Assembly (NCBI GenBank): GCA_964534415.1
Contig: CAZHOL010000009.1
Coordinates: 1-28,214, forward strand
Source: CAYLNC01 sp964534415
Lineage (GTDB): Bacteria > Patescibacteriota > Minisyncoccia > Phycocordibacterales > JAACPR01
Length of the DNA: 28,214 nucleotides
Reading direction: 5' to 3'
In this document: positions 7,930 through 15,722 of the stretch, in pieces
Layout: each line of letters opens with the position of its first letter
How positions within the stretch are numbered: position 1 is the first letter of the stretch
Translations under genes and position numbers: made by a program
Notes under the pieces: model-generated
The model's database searches: none
Told to the model about the DNA's origin: nothing
Seen by the model: only the letters and a program-made list of their open reading frames with translations

Positions 7930-9282
7930 TTACAACATCGCTCGTATCTGACTAATCTGTTGTGAGAGTGTGTTGTCGGTCTCCATTTCCTTTTTGATCT
8001 TTTCACAAGAGTGAATAACGGTGGTATGATCCCTGCCCCCGAGCTTCTCACCTATTGTAGGATAAGAGATATTGAAATCCTCCCTTAAAATATACATTAT
8101 TATTTGTCTTGGGCGGACAATTTCCTTTCTTCTTGTTTTTTCACAGATTGTTTTCTCTTCAATATTGTAGAATTCTGAAATAATTTTGATTAATTCATTA
8201 ACTGAAACCATTTTCTTTGGTTTTGAGCTGTTTTTAATCAAATCTTTGATTTCATTGAAAGATAAATCCCGACCTTTTAATTGAGTGTGACAAATTACAG
8301 AATTAATTGCCCCCTCTAATTCACGAATATTCCCCTCTATTGTTTGTGCTAGGTAGTTTACAACGTCATCCGGGAGGTTTATCTCGCTACGGTCGATTTT
8401 TGAGCGTAAAATGGCCACTCTGGATTCATGATCTGGTTGTGGAATATCAACAATCATTCCTTGATTGAATCGAGATTTCAATCGATCCTCTAGACCAGGG
8501 ATGAAATTAGGATGTTGATCTGAAGAAAATACAATTTGTTTGTTGTTGTCGTACAGAGTATTGAACAAGTGGAACAATTCCTCTTGAGTCTTCTCTTTTT
8601 TTGAGAGAAATTGAATATCATCCATTATCAAAACGTCGTATCTTCGGTATTTTTCTTTGAATTGATTAACCCTGTTGGCCTGAACAGCGTTAATGTATTC
8701 AGAAACATATTTTTCTGAAGTTAAATAGTAGACTTTTTTATCTTTGTAGTGATTTTTCACCTGATTCCCTATTGCTTGGATGAGATGGGTTTTACCATGT
8801 CCCGTATTGCCGTATATAAACAAAGGATTGTAGACAATTCCAGGCTGTTTCACTATGGCCTGTGAAGCGGCGTAGGCTAATTCGTTGAATGGGCCAATAA
8901 CAAAGTTTTCGAATGTATATCTTGGGTTTAGATTATCTTCCTTGTTTATATAATAGTCAGAAAGTGGCAATTCATCCGGGTTTTTTGTGAAAATCTTCTT
9001 ATTTTCAAGGTTTTTTGCCTTCTCTAGTTTACAAACAGCGTATTCAACTGCCCGAATTGTGTCGTTTATGTCGCGAAGTGACTTCAAAATCACCTTGTTA
9101 AATTTGTTGTTTAACCAGTCTTTGACGAATGTGTTAGGAACTCCGATTGTTATTACCCCCTCTGAGTATTTGTTGATGAAAGTGTCCTTGAACCAAGTCT
9201 TGAAATTAGCATTAGATATTTCAGATTCAATCTTATGAAGAGCATCTTCCCATAATGTTTTGTAATCAGAAACGTTTGGCAT
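7930..9282 (-). CDS. dnaA: Chromosomal replication initiator protein DnaA
   Basis: DnaA binds origin boxes, unwinds oriC with ATP and recruits the helicase. At 450 residues it is of typical length. Domain I (1-80) begins LWEDALHKIESEISNANFKTW. The AAA+ domain follows the usual YTFENFVIGPFNELAYAAS entry (122-140). Walker A is GNTGHGKTH (158-166), where most DnaA have GG(V/T)GLGKTH. Walker B is LIMDDIQF (218-225), the arginine finger lies in LKSRF (R271) and sensor 2 in GNIRELEGA (R320). Domain IV carries RPRQIIMYILRE (390-401) and the box-binding signature GGRDHTTVIHS (415-425). A minus-strand TATAAT at 9299-9304 precedes the ATG by 16 nt. No Shine-Dalgarno is seen. Confidence 0.98.
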   Translation of the reverse strand: MPNVSDYKTLWEDALHKIESEISNANFKTWFKDTFINKYSEGVITIGVPNTFVKDWLNNKFNKVILKSLRDINDTIRAVEYAVCKLEKAKNLENKKIFTKNPDELPLSDYYINKEDNLNPRYTFENFVIGPFNELAYAASQAIVKQPGIVYNPLFIYGNTGHGKTHLIQAIGNQVKNHYKDKKVYYLTSEKYVSEYINAVQANRVNQFKEKYRRYDVLIMDDIQFLSKKEKTQEELFHLFNTLYDNNKQIVFSSDQHPNFIPGLEDRLKSRFNQGMIVDIPQPDHESRVAILRSKIDRSEINLPDDVVNYLAQTIEGNIRELEGAINSVICHTQLKGRDLSFNEIKDLIKNSSKPKKMVSVNELIKIISEFYNIEEKTICEKTRRKEIVRPRQIIMYILREDFNISYPTIGEKLGGRDHTTVIHSCEKIKKEMETDNTLSQQISQIRAML

Positions 9283-9298
9283 AATTTATTTGTTCCCT

Positions 9299-9304
9299 AT
9301 TATA
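9299..9304 (-). promoter_or_regulatory. dnaA -10 box
   Basis: TATAAT on the minus strand, 16 nt before the dnaA ATG; a leader of about 9 nt is expected. No convincing -35 is visible. Confidence 0.55.
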
Positions 9305-9347
9305 TACCCTACCCCGAAACATGTAACTTGTTAAAAAACGAAAAATA

Positions 9348-9378
9348 TGTTAATAATATGTTTATAAGTTGTTAATAA
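9348..9378. repeat. Pair of TGTTAATAA direct repeats in the dnaA-rpmH gap
   Basis: TGTTAATAA occurs at 9348-9356 and 9370-9378, 22 bp apart (about two helical turns), in an AT-rich 102-bp gap. It differs by one base from the TGTTGATAA site at 7726, so it may be a weak DnaA site or part of the unwinding region. The rpmH promoter (TATAAG at 9363-9368) lies between the copies. Confidence 0.4.
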
Positions 9379-9384
9379 AAAAAT

Positions 9385-9522
9385 ATGTCATTTACTTATA
9401 ATCCAAAAAAGAAAAAAAGAGCAAAGGCACACGGTTTTCTTTCTAGAACAAAGAGCCCTACAGGCAAAAAAGTTCTAAAAAGACGCCGAACAAAAGGCCG
9501 AAGAAAGATTGTTACCGTATAA
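9385..9522 (+). CDS. rpmH: Ribosomal protein bL34
   Basis: Forty-five residues, MSFTYNPKKKKRAKAHGFLS at the start and a very basic remainder including GKKVLKRRRTKGRRKI, match bL34 of the large ribosomal subunit (usual length 44-50). It lies in the canonical position between dnaA (divergent) and rnpA (same strand, 6 nt downstream). A TATAAG at 9363-9368 may be the -10. There is no Shine-Dalgarno sequence. Confidence 0.95.
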   Translation: MSFTYNPKKKKRAKAHGFLSRTKSPTGKKVLKRRRTKGRRKIVTV

Positions 9523-9523
9523 T
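9518..9523 (+). promoter_or_regulatory. TATAAT overlapping the rpmH stop, 5 nt before rnpA
   Basis: A perfect TATAAT includes the rpmH TAA stop and ends five nucleotides before the rnpA ATG. It may give a leaderless rnpA transcript. No -35 is evident, and the hexamer could be coincidence with the GTA-TAA codons. Confidence 0.35.
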
Positions 9524-9528
9524 TCACT

Positions 9529-9846
9529 ATGTTCCCTGTAAAACAAAGGGTTCCAAGAGAAATATTTAAAAAAGTCATGACCGAAGGAGATAGATACTCC
9601 TCGGGGCTTTTTTTATTGAAAAGACTAGAAAACGGCCTGGAATACCCACGTTTTGGGGTGATTGTTTCAAAAAAGGTCGCAAAATTGGCAGTTCAGAGAC
9701 ACAAGATCAAAAGAGCCTTTTGTAATTGTATAAGATCAGAGATTGGGATTTTTGAAAATTGTGATTACGTATTCAATGTGAACGGAAATGTCTTTGAATA
9801 TATAAAGGAAAACCTCTCTAAAGAAATGAAAAAGATTTCTTTCTAG
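9529..9846 (+). CDS. rnpA: Ribonuclease P protein component
   Basis: RnpA is the small basic protein that assists RNase P RNA in 5' maturation of tRNAs. The 105-residue length, the start with RVPREIFKKVM, and the FGVIVSKKVAKLAVQRHKIKR helix region (42-62) identify the family. The usual RNR motif (RNRIKR) reads RHKIKR here (57-62), an uncommon substitution in a very conserved RNA-contact helix. It sits between rpmH and yidC, as in most bacteria. A TATAAT ends 5 nt before the ATG. Downstream there is a 26-nt gap with another TATAAT before yidC. Confidence 0.93.
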   Translation: MFPVKQRVPREIFKKVMTEGDRYSSGLFLLKRLENGLEYPRFGVIVSKKVAKLAVQRHKIKRAFCNCIRSEIGIFENCDYVFNVNGNVFEYIKENLSKEMKKISF

Positions 9847-9858
9847 TTGTTTTTGTAC

Positions 9859-9864
9859 TATAAT
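9859..9864 (+). promoter_or_regulatory. yidC -10 box (leaderless arrangement)
   Basis: Perfect TATAAT eight nucleotides before the yidC ATG. The sequence after it (TCAC) is the same as after the rnpA box. Predicted initiation falls one or two bases before the start codon. Confidence 0.55.
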
Positions 9865-9872
9865 TCACAAAT

Positions 9873-10613
9873 ATGTCATCAATATTTCAAAATTTTTTAG
9901 TTGAACCGCTTTATAACGCACTAGTATTTTTACTTAATATTATTCCTTTTGCTGACCTGGGTGTTGCTGTGATAATTTTAACTGTAGTTGTGCGAGTGAT
10001 TCTTTTCCCTATTTCAAGAAATGCTATCAAATCACAAATTAAGATGAAGGAAATTGCCCCAAAAATCAAAGAGCTTCAGGAAAAATACAAAGATGATAGA
10101 CAAAAACTCGCGCTAGAAACAATGCAACTCTATAGAGATAATAATGTAAAGCCATTTGCGAGTATCCTAATGATTTTTATTCAACTCCCTATCATCTTCG
10201 CTCTCTATTTCGTTTTTTTCCGCGAAGGACTTCCTAATATTAATTTAGATATATTGTATTCATTTATTTCAGCTCCAGAAAATATTAGCGCAAATTTTTT
10301 ATTGATTGACCTAACACAAAAAAGCCTAGTTCTCGCAGTATTAGCGGCGTTCACTCAATTTTTGCAAGCAAAGATTCTGATGTCGAGAAATACACAAACA
10401 GCTACTAACACAGAAAATCAGACCGAGAAAGAAAAGATGATGAATGACATCATGAAAGGAATGCAGATACAAATGAAATATGTGATGCCTTTGTTTATGG
10501 GCTTCATTGCCTTCTCTCTCGGTGGAGTGATCGCCCTTTATTTCGCAACTAGCAACACATTTTCAATCTTCCAGGAATTGTATCTGACAAAAAAGTTTGT
10601 AACTAATAAATAG
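9873..10613 (+). CDS. yidC: Membrane protein insertase YidC/Oxa1
   Basis: YidC inserts and folds membrane proteins alone or with SecYEG. The 246-residue protein lacks the large periplasmic domain of E. coli YidC and matches the short form of Gram-positive bacteria. Expected segments are a first helix (about 15-26), TM2 ILTVVVRVILFPISRNAIKSQ (about 35-55) with the conserved groove arginine at 41, a charged cytosolic hairpin MKEIAPKIKELQEKYKDD (58-75), PFASILMIFIQLPIIFALYF (94-113), a helix near 150-165 and the last helices 200-235. It completes the rpmH-rnpA-yidC set. It converges with the beta-propeller gene; only 9 bp separate the two stops and no terminator hairpin is apparent there. Confidence 0.96.
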   Translation: MSSIFQNFLVEPLYNALVFLLNIIPFADLGVAVIILTVVVRVILFPISRNAIKSQIKMKEIAPKIKELQEKYKDDRQKLALETMQLYRDNNVKPFASILMIFIQLPIIFALYFVFFREGLPNINLDILYSFISAPENISANFLLIDLTQKSLVLAVLAAFTQFLQAKILMSRNTQTATNTENQTEKEKMMNDIMKGMQIQMKYVMPLFMGFIAFSLGGVIALYFATSNTFSIFQELYLTKKFVTNK

Positions 10614-10622
10614 AAAAAGAAA

Positions 10623-11885
10623 TTACTTAATTTCAAGTGACCACAAACTCAAATCTTTTTTATTTGTGAACAACACGTAATCTTCTTTTGGAGAAAGTTT
10701 CAAATCTGTCATATCAAATAATGTTGAAAAATCGGAACTGTTTAGAAGTGTTTCCGTTGTTTGTTCGGCAACATCTATTTTGATTAGGGAGTCGTTGAAT
10801 GAAACTTCACCAAAATACCAAATGTCTGGATAGTTTGAACCGAAGAAATTATTTGGAATTGCACAATAAACTATCTTGCTATCTCTCCCCCACACACATT
10901 TCTCTGCGATTGTGGCGTTAGGCAAAACGAAAGTTTTCTTGCTTGTTAAATCAGTTAGTCGAAGTTCTGTTCTACCATTGTTAGTTAATGAGTATAGAAC
11001 TTTTTTAGTGTCAGGGCTAACCCTGGAGACGAGACCATTGATCGGGCCCAACACCTTTTCGAAGGCTCTAGTTCTCGTGTTGAATGAATATAGGTAACCG
11101 AATGCATTGTAGCTCGCATTATTATTAAACATTATTACCTCGCTAGAAACCCATTCAGGTATCCATTCTGCTGCGTATGAGCTAAAGATTTGTTTTTCAG
11201 TATTAGGGTTTGATGACAAAGACAGGTTCCCTATTAATTTATATGGACTATTTGATGTTGAATTTCCAACCAAGCTAAATAAATTTTTCCCATCAGGCGA
11301 AGTTAACAAATGCAAAATATTTTTTCGCATGAACACACCATCGAGAGTTGTTTTTTCTTCAGAAATTTCATTTGCAGGTAATTGTTTGATTTCTGCGACA
11401 TATGTATCAATGTTTTCAAATCTATCTAAAAATTGAAATACGATTTTGTCTTTGTTATTCAAAAAATGTGCTTTGTATATTTTAGGAATGGTGGTATTCG
11501 AGATTCTTCTCGGAGACTGTTCTGTTGTGAGCATTTCATAGATGTGACCAGTTGCACGCTCTACATATCTATAGACTGTCTCAGTCGAGGTCGCGCTAGT
11601 GCTAGATGCTGTTCTTTGGAAAATAGTCGATCCTGAGACCGGCAAGGCAGATATTTGTCTGAGTTTTGGGATGTTTGGTAATGTTGAGTTTGGTAATTGT
11701 TCCGCTGGAGTTTCAGAATTGCTCGGCACATTCTCGGTTGGGAAGAAGTTTCCAAATGGATTATTTGGTAAATTCCCCGTTTCATTTGCCACTTCTGCTG
11801 TTTTGAAAAAGAAATTATATGCTAAAAATGCAACGCCCACTATAAATAGAGAGATGATAATGATGAGTATTTTCTTTCTTGTCAT
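10623..11885 (-). CDS. Membrane-anchored beta-propeller-like surface protein
   Basis: The 420-residue protein begins MTRKKILIIIISLFIVGVAFL, an N-terminal membrane anchor (about 5-23), followed by a Pro/Asn/Ser/Thr-rich linker (30-105, with TASSTSATST). The remainder is beta-rich and contains repeated blades with signatures such as LLTSPDGKNLFSLV, RVSPDTKKVLYSL and LSPKEDYVLFTNKKDLSLWSL, which resemble TolB/WD40-type propellers. It should face the outside. It is last in the block of secretion genes, but has its own TATAAT six bases before the ATG. Ligand and function are unknown; scaffolding or adhesion is an inference from fold type. Confidence 0.75.
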   Translation of the reverse strand: MTRKKILIIIISLFIVGVAFLAYNFFFKTAEVANETGNLPNNPFGNFFPTENVPSNSETPAEQLPNSTLPNIPKLRQISALPVSGSTIFQRTASSTSATSTETVYRYVERATGHIYEMLTTEQSPRRISNTTIPKIYKAHFLNNKDKIVFQFLDRFENIDTYVAEIKQLPANEISEEKTTLDGVFMRKNILHLLTSPDGKNLFSLVGNSTSNSPYKLIGNLSLSSNPNTEKQIFSSYAAEWIPEWVSSEVIMFNNNASYNAFGYLYSFNTRTRAFEKVLGPINGLVSRVSPDTKKVLYSLTNNGRTELRLTDLTSKKTFVLPNATIAEKCVWGRDSKIVYCAIPNNFFGSNYPDIWYFGEVSFNDSLIKIDVAEQTTETLLNSSDFSTLFDMTDLKLSPKEDYVLFTNKKDLSLWSLEIK

Positions 11886-11891
11886 GCCAAT

Positions 11892-11897
11892 ATTATA
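11892..11897 (-). promoter_or_regulatory. -10 box of the beta-propeller gene (leaderless arrangement)
   Basis: Minus-strand TATAAT with six nucleotides between it and the ATG. This may separate expression of the propeller gene from the upstream secretion genes. Confidence 0.55.
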
Positions 11898-11931
11898 GCA
11901 ACAAAAACTTAGAAAAAATATTTTAATACAA

Positions 11932-12720
11932 CTAGTTTATAATTTTGGATTGAGGTTCCTGTAGTATTCGCGGATCAACTGTTTGGAGAATTAACCAGGC
12001 TGATAGTGCCAACAATAGGCCAATGATTGCTGCGTTAATTTTTGCTCGTCCTTCTGACTTTGCAAACACCGCATCAGTTGTCATATATTGAAATCCGCCG
12101 TAAGTAATCATTACAATTGACAGGATGACGGCGATTGCTATTCCCCATTTGAATAAGAGTCGCAAAAAAGCTTTCATACTAGTTGTTTTTTGGTCTGTTA
12201 GGCCAGGAATTACTGATAGAGGGGCGTAGGATTTTGTATTAAGCTGGGTTGTATTTACAATTTGCACTGGATCAGAGGAAACATACTTATCTACCTGAGT
12301 TGATGGGCTACCATTTATAAATGCATCTTCTGCACTATTATAACCCGCCTCCTCTTCTTTTTTTGAGTCACCAAGCAAATCATAATAATCGGACAAACTA
12401 ATTTTCCCAAATAATGAATCACTGATTTTCATCATGTTCTCCTCTGTCTGCGTCAATTTTAATTTTATATCCTGATATTTAGGATCATTTTTTGATGTAA
12501 ATGCCTCGAACGCTTTTAGTTCACCAAGTTGACTACTCATAATGAGATATTCTTGCTTTTGAGACTCAATATCGTTTGTGTTTTGTGCCAAAATAACACT
12601 AGCGGTGTTTGAGACGGAACCCAGTTTATTTGAAGTCCTTATCTCCCCTATTAGTACAAATATAACGCCCAATGTAAAAAAAGTTGCAGTTGTTAAAATT
12701 AGTTTTTGTTTGTGTGTCAT
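11932..12720 (-). CDS. VirB2/TrbC-like pilin-family membrane protein with N-terminal extension
   Basis: The C-terminal third matches the T4SS pilin family seen in Patescibacteria: a first helix near 188-208 (KWGIAIAVILSIVMITYGGF), the QYMTTDAVFAKSEGRAKINAA hinge (211-231) and a second helix near 231-247. Unlike a minimal VirB2 (about 100 residues) it has about 180 extra N-terminal residues: a membrane or signal helix (8-26), a helical segment (50-115) and a low-complexity linker. It is therefore either a pilin processed from a larger precursor or a membrane component with a pilin-like hairpin. It is five nucleotides after the secreted Ig-like gene, in the T4SS-like operon. Confidence 0.8.
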   Translation of the reverse strand: MTHKQKLILTTATFFTLGVIFVLIGEIRTSNKLGSVSNTASVILAQNTNDIESQKQEYLIMSSQLGELKAFEAFTSKNDPKYQDIKLKLTQTEENMMKISDSLFGKISLSDYYDLLGDSKKEEEAGYNSAEDAFINGSPSTQVDKYVSSDPVQIVNTTQLNTKSYAPLSVIPGLTDQKTTSMKAFLRLLFKWGIAIAVILSIVMITYGGFQYMTTDAVFAKSEGRAKINAAIIGLLLALSAWLILQTVDPRILQEPQSKIIN

Positions 12721-12725
12721 TGTTT

Positions 12726-13814
12726 TTAAAAGCTAAATTGCGATTTGTTTTCTTTGTTGAATAATAATGAAAAGCTGTTTTTGGCTGCTTGAAATATTTT
12801 ATCATTATTTTTCACTTCAACACTAATATTTGATGTTCCTTCGAGATCATCCTGCTGTCTGAAAGTTATTACCCCATTATCTCCTAGGCCCGCAATTGGA
12901 ATGTTGTTCATTTTCCATGAGAATACCCTAGATAAAGCGCTTTTGTCGAAGAAAAACGGTACAGCACGGAAAGTTATTTCTTCCCTCTTTAGGTCTCGCG
13001 CACCACGTACGGCGCTCTCATAAATTGTTCCGTAAATTGGGTTTTCTTCATAAATGTAAATTTTCGGATCAGTTGGACTGACGGTAATTTGACCACGACC
13101 TTCTATCAAACCATCACGAGATGAGACATAAACCGAAATCTTTGCTGGCTCAGACAGTAAGGAGTCCGTGTGAACATAATAGTTTTTTCCATATCCGGAA
13201 GCAGATTGAACTACTTTGTTATCAACTGACCATTTATATGTATAGTTCTCCGTTGGAATTATCTTGCCATCTGCCCCTATTCCTCGCGGTGTCGCATACA
13301 CAATCACAGTGGATTGATTAGAAAAACGAGCCTTTCCCTTGTAGAATGGTGGCACGTATGTTTGAGCTTCATAATACATATCAATCTCTGAAGTCGATAT
13401 TCTGTATTCATCAGTGAAGACGCCGCCTTCAATTTTCTCGACAAAAACGGTCAATTTCTGATCTTTTCCTAAATCAGCAGTCTGGAAGTTAAAATTGGTG
13501 AGGCCGATACCCTTTTGAATTAGTTTATCGTTAATTGACCAGCTAATTTGTGCTTTATCTAAATTTGTTGCAAAACTCGAGAGTGTCGCAGTGATTTGTT
13601 GATTTGGTCTCGGATATGGGTCACTAATTTTCAACGAAATTTGCTCTTTTATACCAATCGGCAAACCCGTATTCACATCAGTTAAGCCGTCAATATATTG
13701 ACTAAAGAGTTGCTCTTGCTGTTTTAACAATTCGTCCGACAAACCATCGCTCGTTTGCGCAAAAGAAAATACCGGTAATAGAAAAGAGAAAATTAAGATT
13801 GATATTTTTTTCAT
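12726..13814 (-). CDS. Secreted Ig/PKD-like beta-sandwich protein of the T4SS-like operon
   Basis: A Sec signal peptide (MKKISILIFSFLLPVFSFAQ, cleavage after about residue 20) is followed by a mature protein with repeated beta-sandwich-type segments. Phrases such as ISDPYPRPNQQITATLSSF, KAQISWSIND, YTYKWSVDNKVVQ and VFSWKMNNIPI resemble Ig/PKD/cadherin-like repeats, probably three. There is no catalytic motif and no terminal anchor. It lies between the VirB4 and pilin-like genes, suggesting an extracellular part of the apparatus. AGGAGG directly abuts the ATG, too close for a normal Shine-Dalgarno, and is itself preceded by TATAAT (13822-13827), so it may be the start of a leaderless transcript instead. 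Confidence 0.7.
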   Translation of the reverse strand: MKKISILIFSFLLPVFSFAQTSDGLSDELLKQQEQLFSQYIDGLTDVNTGLPIGIKEQISLKISDPYPRPNQQITATLSSFATNLDKAQISWSINDKLIQKGIGLTNFNFQTADLGKDQKLTVFVEKIEGGVFTDEYRISTSEIDMYYEAQTYVPPFYKGKARFSNQSTVIVYATPRGIGADGKIIPTENYTYKWSVDNKVVQSASGYGKNYYVHTDSLLSEPAKISVYVSSRDGLIEGRGQITVSPTDPKIYIYEENPIYGTIYESAVRGARDLKREEITFRAVPFFFDKSALSRVFSWKMNNIPIAGLGDNGVITFRQQDDLEGTSNISVEVKNNDKIFQAAKNSFSLLFNKENKSQFSF

Positions 13815-13821
13815 CCTCCTA

Positions 13822-13827
13822 ATTATA
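13822..13827 (-). promoter_or_regulatory. TATAAT before the Ig-like gene, followed by AGGAGG touching the ATG
   Basis: The minus strand reads TATAAT, then TAGGAGG, then ATG. The purine run could be read as an Shine-Dalgarno with zero spacing or as part of a -10-to-start spacer of seven bases. The box lies in the short gap after the VirB4 stop. Confidence 0.4.
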
Positions 13828-13832
13828 CTACA

Positions 13833-15719
13833 CTATAATCCACCCATTTGTAGATTTTCCCTAATCTTGGTGATACTAGATTTATTGAAGTCCCCTCCGC
13901 CCTGTGAATTTTGAAATTCAGCTTTGGCTCGTTTGATGGATAGTACTTGCGAAGGGTCGGACGTGATGATCTGATCCTCCGTATATGAAGCGATGACCTT
14001 GATTGCCACGTGTTTCATTCCTGCAAAGAATATTCCCTCCCCCACATTTGATTCGAGCAACAAATACTTTTCTTCTTCGGTGAGATTGAAAGTTTTCTGA
14101 ACTATATCAATCGACGAAGGAGATTGCTTCATCAAAAATTGAATTGAAGAGTTGGTGATAATTGGTACTCCGTATGGTGAACTGAGGAAGTCTTCGACGT
14201 CTTGAGTAATTGTCGAAAGACCTAGGAAATATTTTCTTCCTCGTTTTGCGAGGCCGTATAGGAATGACGCCGTATCCTCGGATTTCATCATCCACCATGC
14301 CTCGTCGATTACGAGCAATCGTTTTTTTAACTCGCGACGAACTTCATTCCAAATATAGTGAGTGATCAAATACATCGCAATTGGTTTCAGTTCGTCTTCC
14401 ATGTCTCGTAGGGAGAACACGATGAAGTTTCGGCCGAGGTCGACATTAGTTGGTTTATTGATGAATCCTGACCATGTTCCCTTGGTATATTTGCTTAATT
14501 TTTGAACTAGATTTTCTGCACCTTCCATACCGGCAAGAACCAATTCGAAGTCTGACAGTAGAGGTGGTTCAATGCTTGAAAAATCCGACTCAGGCGTGAT
14601 GTCTTTGAGTGCGTAAGTCTCGGTGATTGCACGGTCGATAATTGCATCTTCTTCTGGAGAAATTCCTCCGAACATCAATCGGAAAAGTCCAACCAGGTTA
14701 ACGATGTTTGATCGGAGAATGTTTGCGGGCTCCTCGTCCCCTTTTGCTGGTGGTAGGTCGAATGGGTTGATGTGATGTTCTGAAGTTAATGAAATATTAA
14801 AGTATCTTCCACCTGTTGCCTCTGCAATGTGTTCATATTCACGCTCTGGATCGAGGACGATGACATCTGTACCAAACATTAGTGAGCGGAGAATTTCCAA
14901 TTTTGTTGCGTATGATTTTCCAGAACCAGCCTTGGCGAATGTCACCGAGTTGTAGTTTTCGAGTGAATATCTATCAAACAAAATTAATCCAGAATTATGT
15001 CTGTTGATACCGAACAAAATACCACGATCGGAAGTCAATTCGAATGAAATGAATGGGAAGATGCTTGAAAGAGGGCCTGAATTAAGCTTGGAATGAACAT
15101 TCAAAATATCGAGTCCTAATGGCATCACTGTTTTGAAGCCCTCTTCTTGCTGGAAAAGTGCTGGCTTCATATACACCAATTTAGATTCCAAAATTGATTT
15201 GAATTCTGATTCAACTTTATCTAATTCCTCCTCGCTGTCTGCATAAATTGTTATGTAGAGGCCAACTTCAAATATCTTTTCTTGGGCCTGTTGCAAATTA
15301 TCTCGCAGAGCCTCCAGATCCTGGAAAGCAGTGTCGAGCTGCGGGTCGCGCACCAACCCCTTCTCTGCTCGTATATTGATCTGGCTTTGAACTTCGGCAA
15401 CTTTTTTCTGGAATTGTCGGAGAATTTTTGTTGTCTCGATTGGGTGAACGAAAATTGATACATCAAAAATTTTATCGAGATTTATTATCGGCGCAAACCA
15501 ACTATCAGAAAGGAAACGAGGATATGAAATCACGAAAAAACTTCGAGTAGTTTTTTCACCGAGATTCAATGTTTTCGGTGTAATTTTAAGAGCAGATGGA
15601 GCGATGATATCTCGCAGTTCCAAAATCCCCGCCTCATAAATTTGTTGCGGTAAGAATGAGGTGATATCAGGTCCCTTTTTCTCTGCATTTTTTGGCTTTA
15701 GAAAATCGAATATTCCCAT
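13833..15719 (-). CDS. virB4: VirB4/TraC-family secretion ATPase
   Basis: The conserved energising ATPase of type IV secretion systems. The 628-residue protein has an N-terminal domain (about 30-235) and a RecA-like motor domain with Walker A AKAGSGKS (262-269), the VIVLDPEREYEHIAEATGG segment (287-304), Walker B LLVIDEAWWMM (468-478), AKRGRKYFLGLSTITQD (491-507) and Q527 in SIQFLM. These are the usual VirB4 motor motifs and look intact. It follows the TraC-N-like gene by 4 nt and PrgI just before that, the arrangement PrgI-VirB4 of single-membrane systems. The protein is shorter than the about 800 residues of many VirB4, with the missing part possibly supplied by the separate 211-residue neighbour. 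Confidence 0.92.
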   Translation of the reverse strand: MGIFDFLKPKNAEKKGPDITSFLPQQIYEAGILELRDIIAPSALKITPKTLNLGEKTTRSFFVISYPRFLSDSWFAPIINLDKIFDVSIFVHPIETTKILRQFQKKVAEVQSQINIRAEKGLVRDPQLDTAFQDLEALRDNLQQAQEKIFEVGLYITIYADSEEELDKVESEFKSILESKLVYMKPALFQQEEGFKTVMPLGLDILNVHSKLNSGPLSSIFPFISFELTSDRGILFGINRHNSGLILFDRYSLENYNSVTFAKAGSGKSYATKLEILRSLMFGTDVIVLDPEREYEHIAEATGGRYFNISLTSEHHINPFDLPPAKGDEEPANILRSNIVNLVGLFRLMFGGISPEEDAIIDRAITETYALKDITPESDFSSIEPPLLSDFELVLAGMEGAENLVQKLSKYTKGTWSGFINKPTNVDLGRNFIVFSLRDMEDELKPIAMYLITHYIWNEVRRELKKRLLVIDEAWWMMKSEDTASFLYGLAKRGRKYFLGLSTITQDVEDFLSSPYGVPIITNSSIQFLMKQSPSSIDIVQKTFNLTEEEKYLLLESNVGEGIFFAGMKHVAIKVIASYTEDQIITSDPSQVLSIKRAKAEFQNSQGGGDFNKSSITKIRENLQMGGL

Positions 15720-15722
15720 AAT

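Noticed and set aside
13815..13820. AGGAGG as a normal Shine-Dalgarno for the Ig-like gene
   Set aside because: It touches the ATG with zero spacing, and no other gene in the window has a clear site; it is kept only as a note.
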